Assembly (NCBI GenBank): GCA_950295325.1
Contig: OX485806.1
Span: 52,945,169 to 53,009,168 of the forward strand
Direction of reading: 5' to 3'
Source of the DNA: Polytrichum commune
Lineage: Eukaryota; Streptophyta; Polytrichopsida; Polytrichales; Polytrichaceae
DNA length: 64,000 bases
The position numbers and the translations under genes were made by a program. Shown piece by piece: positions 56,701 to 64,000 of the stretch; position 1 is the stretch's first letter, and each line of letters begins with the position of its first letter. Below the pieces are notes generated by a model. It searched no databases. It saw only the letters and a program-made list of their open reading frames with translations, and had not been told where the DNA came from.

Positions 56701-58967
56701 TTTTTGTTCCCTTTGTTTTGAATTGCTAAAAAACGTACTTTCATTTTTCTTCTTGCGTTTTCCACCTGGATCGACTGTGGGGACTCAACTGTGGCCTGGT
56801 CCCTTCATGTGTGCGTCCCGATTCCCTTGCGATTCCCTTATTCCTCTTCTATTCCCTAGGCATCATTCTACTCCACTCACACAATATTCCTTCACTCACT
56901 TTTTCTTTTCCATATAGTTCCAGTGCTCGATGTTAAAGATTTCTAGGTGTCTGACAACCGTTCCTCGTTTTCCCTCTCTTTATCCTCAGGGAGTGCACTA
57001 TTCATTAAAACCAAGAATCACGTGCGTGCATGCCCCTTATTAAAACACCCATGTATACATTTTATTTTTGCTAAAATCAAGCAATATACTTACAAATCTC
57101 ATTGCTTAAAAATACATTTCCATACGTACACCAAGGTCCAAAAAATATACAAAAATTCTATATAACATGTGTACAAATATTTGGAAATGCAAAAATATGG
57201 CCTTATTATATGTATAATATCAAATCATGAATTTTTAGTTATAAAATCATTAAAGACACGAGGAGGTGACTATCGGAATTTTAGAAACCATGTGAGATAA
57301 AAAATAGGGTCAATTTAATTCGTTGAGGGTAAAATTTATACATTCATTACATCTACCATAGCTTTGGAAATATGTCCCCTACATGTTTATATGAAAAATA
57401 AGGCGGTGAATAATTCCTCCATTTTAGTAATCAGTAGAAAAAAAATAGGATTATAGATATTGGATCCCCCCAAATGTGTGTAGTAGAATCAATAGAATAA
57501 TTATGGGTTAGACTACTTGGATGAAGAATTGTGTAATTCTTTTCAAATTTGAATAAAACGCGTTATTTTGGAGGGAAACGTTATGGATTTTTTTGGGGGA
57601 ATGAATGTTGTGACTTCTCAACGGCCCTTGGGTTTGCTTAGTGTTTGGACAAGCACAGTGGTGTGAAGGTGGTGAAGCGTTTGGGTAGGAGGTCTTGCAT
57701 TGGTGAAGTGTGGCACAAAGGCAGTAGGTAAGACACATTTCTTGGAGTTTTTTTCTTTGCTCTATAGCATTCACAGCATTCACATAGGGTGTTTCACAAG
57801 CGCCAAAGATTCGGCCTGCTCTGCTCTCGTGAGGTATGTCCGCCTCATGCCAACAATTAGTTTTAGTTCTTTGTCATCATTGGTGTTAAACCTCTCCAAA
57901 ATTTTTGTCTTATCATGACATAAGAGAGGATATTGATATGTACCTTGATATGTATTGGAAGGTGCATAGTTATATCCTAACCCTTCACATTGTAAATATT
58001 TGGTACAAGGTTGAATGTGTTTGTGAATACAATTAAAGTAAATGTTTTCAATTTGTGTATTTAGTTTTTTCAATTGAATGCAATCTTTTGTTTTGGAGTA
58101 GATAATTATGCAAAATTTTCATGTCTTATGACAATTGATTATATTTCTTGTTTGTTCTATCCGTGTTTACAACTTGTCTATGTTAGCTTGTACATTTTGT
58201 CATCTCCATGTTTATTGGTAATTTTTTAACTAAACTCCAAGTGTTATTGATTGTGTTTTGAATGGTACTTTGAATGCTTTAGCATTGGTATAACTAATTG
58301 AAACTGATTAAATGACAAAATGGATGATATGGAATGTTTGTTGCTCACATAGTCGATTATGCAATGCTATAGTATTCTGTTCATTATTTGGTACCTGTAT
58401 AATTTATAAAAAAAATATGATGCTAAAAATTGGTCTTTCCAAAAAATTACAAATAAACATAGGGTGCTTAAAAATATGTCAAAGCAACTTTATATCTACA
58501 AATAGGGAGGGAAAAAATACCGAGAGGTGCATAAATTACCCCCCATTAAATACCCCATTATCGCACGTGGTTACAAAATGTAAGAGGGTGTGATCCCCCC
58601 GTGGGTAAAGACTTTTTCATCACTTGGATGAAGTTCGTACGTGTCTGTTTCAGCATCATACGTCAAATTGGCCAAAGCAATAACTGTATCCAATTCTACC
58701 ATAATATGATCTGTGAGATCATAACTCCAAATAAGGTCGTTACTTAGTGGATGAAAAAACGCATGATTCTTGGTCCAAGTCTGACTTGAACGCGTAAACG
58801 CGTAAACGCGTACTTTATATATATTTTTCTATAGCTTTATCTCCAGCCTCATATATATCTACTTCCTGGTTAATAACAATATGTCTCTTGTACGTACATT
58901 TTGCACATGCTTGTTTTAAATAATACCCCTTTTGTGCACGCACGTGTATATCTACAGTACTTGAACA
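53716..58967. other. No recognisable gene
   Basis: A 5.2 kb stretch, C-rich to about 55400 and AT-rich afterwards. Short frames (54181-54381, 55085-55369, 56507-56917, 57700-57918, 58312-58593) show no domain. A small tandem repeat CGCGTAAA lies at 58791-58812. Nothing indicates an RNA gene. Confidence 0.4.
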
Positions 58968-60390
58968 GTGCACTCCCTGGGTCTCTATCTCCATGGCCGA
59001 GCTCCATGCCAATGGCCACGGAGTCCCCATCTCTTCTCCATAGATGCAAACGGATTGGTATATGTCTCTTCCCTTCACCTTGGTATCAAGTTCTGGTTGC
59101 AATATAATACAATTTGGGTCGAACGCGAGATTTATGATCTTGCTACATCTTTGTTGTCATTGACCATGCGTGAGAATTCTAGGCTTGCCGACAACGCATC
59201 ATCAATGTGGAAACCTTGCGCTGGTAAATACAGGGTGTATGGACTTCCAAAACCTTGGCAAAACATATGCACCAAAATCTATACCTTTGCCCATTCGTCT
59301 GCTTCCAATTTGAACACCCCTCCCGTGGTCCAAGTTAAGATTGAACCTGGTATACACATTGTCATACATCTTTTTAATTTCCCTTATGGTGATGAGCCCC
59401 TGAAGCCACTCCTATTGCAGGCCATCTCCATCCACCCTTCGTCCCCCCTATGTTATTTCCCTCTTATAGGCCTTGAACCTTAGTGTCCTCTTGCTCCATC
59501 CCCTCCCAAACCCTCCATTTCCATTCTTCAATGTTTGCGTACTCTAGCTTCTATGCTCGGTAGGGAAAACATCCTCAAGAAATTAGATTATGATACATTG
59601 CAAATTGAGGAGGTGAATTTCCTCCTGCCACAATTTGATGGTAATCGGATGTTTGTCCTCCCCCCCCCCATTGGCGTCTTTTCTTCTCATACGAAGGCCA
59701 AATCTATGGAAGGCATGGACAAACGCTACAACGGCCATGTCTAGACCAAGACCCAGACCACCAATATCAGCAATGACCTAGGCCTTGTTTTCCGCGCGTC
59801 TACCTCTATAGGCTACCTCTAATGCTAGAATCCTCATTGCGATTACATCCAGCATGCTCATTGGACCTCCCCTGTCAATGATATTGATTACAACGGCTTC
59901 ATCAAAGAGCCTTTTCCTATTGGTGGTCCCTTGCCTATTGGGTCCACTGTAATGTGCAGGATCTGCAAGGAGCCTCCCAAATGCATTGCACCATGTGACG
60001 CCAAAATCTTCTACGTCCATGGCAATGACACCACTTAGCGTGTTTGCATTCATCTAGGCAACCATCGTCACCCTTTCAAGGTCGGCAACTACATAAATAA
60101 CCGCAAATTTATAGACACCCTCATCGAGGAGCACGTCGAGTGAACACCCCAAGCCACTCACAACAAAATTGTTCTTGAGGCTAGCAATGACCTCTTGGGT
60201 GAGCTCCTCCTTTGTAATGATAGTGATCCTCATCAACTTCTTTCATTGGAACCCGTCTTTGATCGTTACAAGGAGTTGAATTCCCCCCACCTCCGAAACA
60301 AGGTTACAACCTCCAAATACTTAGGTAGGCTGGGAGTTATAGATGGCATCGCTAAGCTTAGAGGTGTCAGAACCTGGGCCTATGTTTAGC
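58968..60390 (+). pseudogene. Decayed protein-coding region of unknown family
   Basis: Two plus-strand blocks read as protein: 58968-59483 (IYDLATSLLSLTMRENS; KYRVYGLPKPWQN; VVQVKIEPGIHIVI) and one frame from 59535 to 60389 with four stops (59742 and three more near 59820, 60035 and 60140). The second block includes a Cys-rich spot (GSTVMCRICKEPPKCIAP), FKVGNYINNRKFIDTLIEEH and LLLCNDSDPHQLLSLEPVFD. Coding-like composition for about 850 bases across only a few stops argues for a once-real gene, probably a repeat-borne one, but I cannot assign a family. Confidence 0.45.
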
Positions 60391-60399
60391 AAAATCAAT

Positions 60400-62435
60400 T
60401 CCCGAGCCAGGGTGATGATGCAAACAAAGTCTTCGTCTTCGAGATGTCCGAGGTCAGCCCGACAATGGGGTCAACTTGGTTAGGCGTATGCAACCAGGTG
60501 GGGATGTTGAACATGCTTGGATCATGTCTGACCACGTCAAGCGCGTCGCCAACTGGACCATGATGGCCTGCCATGTATACAATAGGACATAACATCTTAA
60601 GTTGATCATCGTGTTGCCGAAACAACACTACAATAACCCGAACCATACTAGGCAACTATGCCCCCACTTTGGGCCAACACCCATGAAGGCCGTGCCGTTC
60701 GGCCTAAAGTGGGTTTAATCGGCCACGCCGCCTCACCCATATAAGTCTCTAGATAGGGCCCTTACCCCACCGTCAACAAACACACTAATCTACCACTTAT
60801 GCATGCACCTTCATTCCAATTGAGTGTGAGGGAAGTGGTGTACATGACACCTTTTATTAAGAACCACCTTTACAAATACTTGAGTTGCTCACCAAACACG
60901 TGATTTACTTACAATGTTACCTACACATTAGGCCTAACTATCTCACCAATGTGCTACCCCAAGTGTACTACTCCTACCTACCCAATCACTTGCAATGCAT
61001 TACAAAACAAACCTCTAGACAAAGAACCATAACCATTGAGGCATGTTGTGTTCATCTTTGCACCTGAGAGCCCCCACTTACTTTTTTACAACACTTGTGA
61101 GGAGAACGATGCTTCCAAGATAGTGCAATCCAAGAAGACGCATCACTCCCTGCAACGGCCAAGTGACTTCACTCTCAAGGCAAAGTCCCAACAAACTGCC
61201 TTCTCCCCTTCTCGCCCTAGTGTCTGTTAACTGCTTGGCAGCAATTCAAACTACATGTGCACACACCTACACAAGATTATTTTCGTTGTCATTCTGTTGT
61301 CTTTTCACAGCTCACTTCCAGAATTACTAGGATGCCACCACCAATCTAGCTTCTTCAATCACAAGACTTGTTGATCGTTTGCAAGGACTAGCTCTTCTGC
61401 AATGCTCCCCAATTTGCCATCACTTCATTTCTTCCTTCCATTCATGACTTTCACTTTCCCTCAACTCCGAGGTCACTCCCATACCGTCTTCGGCGTACAC
61501 AAGAGTATCACAATTATTTCAATCTCATGATTGGTCTCCACTTCACTCCTCTTCTCCAAGGTTCATGGCAAAAGATACGAGATGGACTTCGAAGTCTTCC
61601 TCCCCCCCGATAAAATCACTGCGGAAGCATGTTCAGATCATCGCACGCTCCTTCACGTGATGTTTGCTCCCGCCTCACACTTTCAAAGGTGAACACATTA
61701 AAACACAACCCTTCCCCAACATGATAAAATCCGCGTGGTCATGTTCTTCCCAACATCTTCAAAAAAATAAAATAAAATAAATAAATAAAACAATCTACGC
61801 ACTCACATCAAGGCCTCACACTACTGTCCTGCTCCTAATTGCTCTTGTTTCCCTCCTTACATGATGAACTAGAAAAATAACAATGCAATCTCTGTTGCCA
61901 ATTGAGATCCGTATTATCACATTTCTACCAACCTCTAAAAATTGCAATGGATGCTCAGCTTTCACCACATTTCTAGCCTCACATTCATTTCCTGCTCGTG
62001 AACATTGTAGTCATGGGTGCCACTGCAGCATTAGCGTCCACACCGCATACGAGGGGTTTCATCCATTTAGAATTGGATGGATGAACCCTGGAAGTTGGAG
62101 AAATGCTCCTAAGTAAGAAGCCTCCTCCTTGGCTTTGCAATCTTGCTAAGACAAGCCTTATGAATGAGTGTGTGGAGAGAGTTTGTGTGAGGTGAAGATT
62201 GTATGTTGTTGCAATAAAATCTTGAGTTCTTCCCCTTATACTTACACTCTTGAATTCACCCGTGGTGAAGTGAAAGATAATTTGACTCATTATTTGCATT
62301 TGAAAAGAGAATTAGAGCTTTTGCTAGATTTTGACTCTATTCTTTTTCACTTGTGGAGGTCTGTTGTTTATATATGTTTTTGCTATGTTTCAGTTTTTGA
62401 AGAGGAGGGATGGAATTCTTCCTTGAGTTTGTCAG
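60400..62435. other. No recognisable gene
   Basis: Short frames only (60885-61067, 61036-61230, 61883-62116, 62168-62461). The first 300 bases may be a frameshifted continuation of the decayed unknown gene upstream. An A-rich simple repeat AATAAAATAAAATAAATAAA occurs near 61765. Confidence 0.4.
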
Positions 62436-63727
62436 CGGAAAACCCGGATCTTGATCCGTGAAATCCGGGAGAACGGATACAATTAGGGTTTTCCTTAGGG
62501 GCGGCCGCCTGGGCCGCCACCCTCACGTTAGGGATTTTAGGGCCTCTACTTAAGGCTGAATAAGGAGTTGGGGAAGGGTTCCTTCTCCATTGTTGTATTT
62601 CGATTGCTCCTACCCTAATAAATGACTTGGTTTCTCACTTCTTGACTTTCCTTGATTGATGTTTGCGTGAATGATCTGGAGATCGTTAGCGGAGGAGAGA
62701 GAGTATGAGGAATAGGAGTTCCGGATAGGACATGGGAGAGGAGACCCGGATCTGATCCGGTTATTGCTTTGTAGATCCTCTTTGCGTATAGTGGGAGGGA
62801 AACCTCACTAACCCGGATTGGTTGAGTAACGTCTAGGTGGGATAGCCGCTGGGAGGATTGGGCGAGATCCGGAAGGGATCCGGACTCACGCGAATCTGAT
62901 CTTCTGAAGAGGTCCCACCGCCCTTAGACGGACCAATCCGGAAGGTGGTACGGATCGCCCAGTTAGCTCAGATTGAGTAGAATCCAAAGTAGAGGTAGTC
63001 GGATAGATCTGTCGGAAGGAGGAAGGGAAGGACCGGATCAGTTAGGGTTCCGGGTTGGAGGCCACCTCCGGAGTGTAGTGGGAAGAGATCCTCAGTGTTT
63101 AGGATGTTTGGGTAACGTCCCGGTGAGATAGCCGGAAGGGAAAGGTTGGGCACAGGTCCGGAAGAGATCCGGAATGGCGCCAATCTGATCCTCCGAAGAG
63201 GTCTCATCGCCGGAGTACGGGACAATCCGGAAAGTGGTACGGGTCACCCACTTAACCCGTCGAGTCAGATCTCTGGTTGGAATCCGGACTCCTCTAGTCC
63301 CTGTGGTCCTAAGAAATAATCCGGATCTCTCTGCGTGACCTGCCAGGACGGATCTGATCAATCCGGCTTGATTGTGAGGGAGTTTCCGGATTCTAAACTT
63401 ATAAAGGACGTCTTCGCCGGAAGAAACCACCTATTCTAGAGGGTAGACGTAGGATGGTGAGTTAGCGTTATAATTTGGACCTAGGGGTACAATCCGGAAA
63501 GGCACCCTCCGGAAGAAGGCGAAGAGTGTCCCAAAGACCAAAAGTCCGGAAATTAGGGTTTCCGGAAATTTGGCTAAGGAAGAGGAGGTAAGCAGGAACG
63601 GAGGGTTCTAAACCTCCTACACTTCACAGAATCCCTGGACGATACTAGGGTCATCCGGACAAAACCGGATTAGGCACTTAAAAACGCCAATCCGGATATG
63701 TTGGTGTTCGCGTGTTCCCACAGGAAT
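62436..63727 (+). promoter_or_regulatory. LTR-like end and long CCGGA-rich leader upstream of the methyltransferase-like frame
   Basis: The segment begins with a 5'-region-like sequence (ACTTAAGGCTGAATAAGG near 62549 as a possible TATA-type site; AATAAA at 62617-62622), then about 1 kb of leader without a long plus-strand frame. CCGGA occurs more than twenty times. A block of about 250 bp is imperfectly repeated (62745-62990 and 63030-63290). I could not place LTR edges because the partner would lie outside the window. Confidence 0.4.
62745..63290 (+). repeat. Imperfect direct duplication of about 250 bp
   Basis: Both copies keep the order GTGGGA, GTAACGTC, GGGATAGCCG or GAGATAGCCG, TCCGGAAG, ATCCGGA, AATCTGATC, GAAGAGGTC, CAATCCGGAA and GTGGTACGG, with many substitutions between. 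Confidence 0.75.
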
Positions 63728-64000
63728 ATGGCAACTAAAGGTGCATTGGTGCACCATCCCAAGGATCCCCTTCCTCCCTGGCGTGATTCCACTGATTTGT
63801 TCCGGCGATGTGAGGACATTGTCATCTCTCTCAGCTCTACGACACCAGTCATACCTGATAGCCCATCGGCGTTGGCACACCCCATTACGTGGCGCCTGCC
63901 AAACGCGGGGATCACTTTGGTGGAACTGTTTGGGGGCATCAGCACGGGCTTAGCATCCGTATTGGAGGTTGGCCTCACGGTCAGACGATATGTCTATGTG
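63728..64000 (+). CDS. Start of a cytosine-C5 DNA methyltransferase-like protein (runs off the window)
   Basis: From ATG 63728 all 91 codons to the last base are open. After about 58 residues of variable N-terminus comes GITLVELFGGISTGLASVL, then EVGLTVRRYVYV, where the window ends. A hydrophobic strand followed by LF.GI..GL, a helix, and a second strand is motif I (the SAM-binding loop) of C5 methyltransferases, whose next residues are usually an acidic N/D/E pair. The catalytic PC and ENV motifs would lie beyond the window, so this rests on one motif. Retrotransposon-borne C5 methyltransferases are known from charophyte algae and dinoflagellates; the LTR-like leader upstream makes a similar source plausible here. 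Confidence 0.55.
   Translation, partial: MATKGALVHHPKDPLPPWRDSTDLFRRCEDIVISLSSTTPVIPDSPSALAHPITWRLPNAGITLVELFGGISTGLASVLEVGLTVRRYVYV

Overview
The window looks like nuclear DNA of a land plant with a large, transposon-filled genome. GT-AG introns split the coding regions. All the recognisable coding capacity is plant-type transposable elements: MULE, pogo-like, hAT MITE, Ty1/copia, Ty3/gypsy and LINE. A fragment of 25S rRNA is present. The mix (a LINE with two endonuclease types, a C5-methyltransferase-like frame behind an LTR-like leader) fits a non-flowering plant such as a fern, lycophyte or gymnosperm better than a typical angiosperm, but that is inference. I found no intact host housekeeping gene, tRNA or CRISPR array.

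Layout. Bases 1-3254 hold nothing recognisable. Bases 3255-19473 are a 16.2 kb Mutator-like element (MULE) with 36-bp terminal inverted repeats (35/36 identical). It carries a plus-strand gene ending in a Ulp1-type (C48) SUMO protease and a convergent minus-strand MULE transposase with DDE residues and a SWIM zinc finger. An unrelated 3.8 kb insertion (4596-8422, CACAT target duplication) sits inside it. A decayed second copy of the Ulp1 region lies just outside its right end (19590-20935). A frameshifted pogo/Tigger-like transposase follows on the minus strand (22229-24051).

Bases 25090-34160 contain an unfamiliar minus-strand multi-exon gene cut in two by a truncated Ty3/gypsy element (about 26600-32280: leader or LTR with minisatellites, PBS, gag, protease, but no RT or integrase). 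The upstream half resembles a ParB-like fold and the downstream half a methyltransferase fold; both assignments are tentative. A 25S rRNA fragment lies at 34631-34698.

Bases 35615-41077 are a complete-ended Ty1/copia element on the minus strand (two LTRs, ACCTC target duplication) that has lost its RT core and is interrupted by a 724-bp hAT-type MITE (8-bp target duplication). The copia itself lies at the LTR/PBS border of another Ty3-type element whose unknown reading frame continues to 41813.

Bases about 42290-53715 are a very long plus-strand LINE with an extremely G-poor sense strand. It reads as one decayed polyprotein: RRM-like region, AP endonuclease, RT, an unknown domain, RNase H, then a zinc knuckle and an R2-like restriction-type endonuclease.

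Bases 53720-58960 and 60700-62430 hold no recognisable gene; 58968-60390 is a decayed unknown frame. From about 62440 a CCGGA-rich leader with an internal duplication leads to an open reading frame at 63728 that runs off the window and begins with what looks like motif I of a cytosine-C5 DNA methyltransferase.

Across elements, many premature stops sit where Trp, Gln or Arg would be expected and can be explained by C-to-T or G-to-A transitions, as in heavily methylated, decaying transposons.
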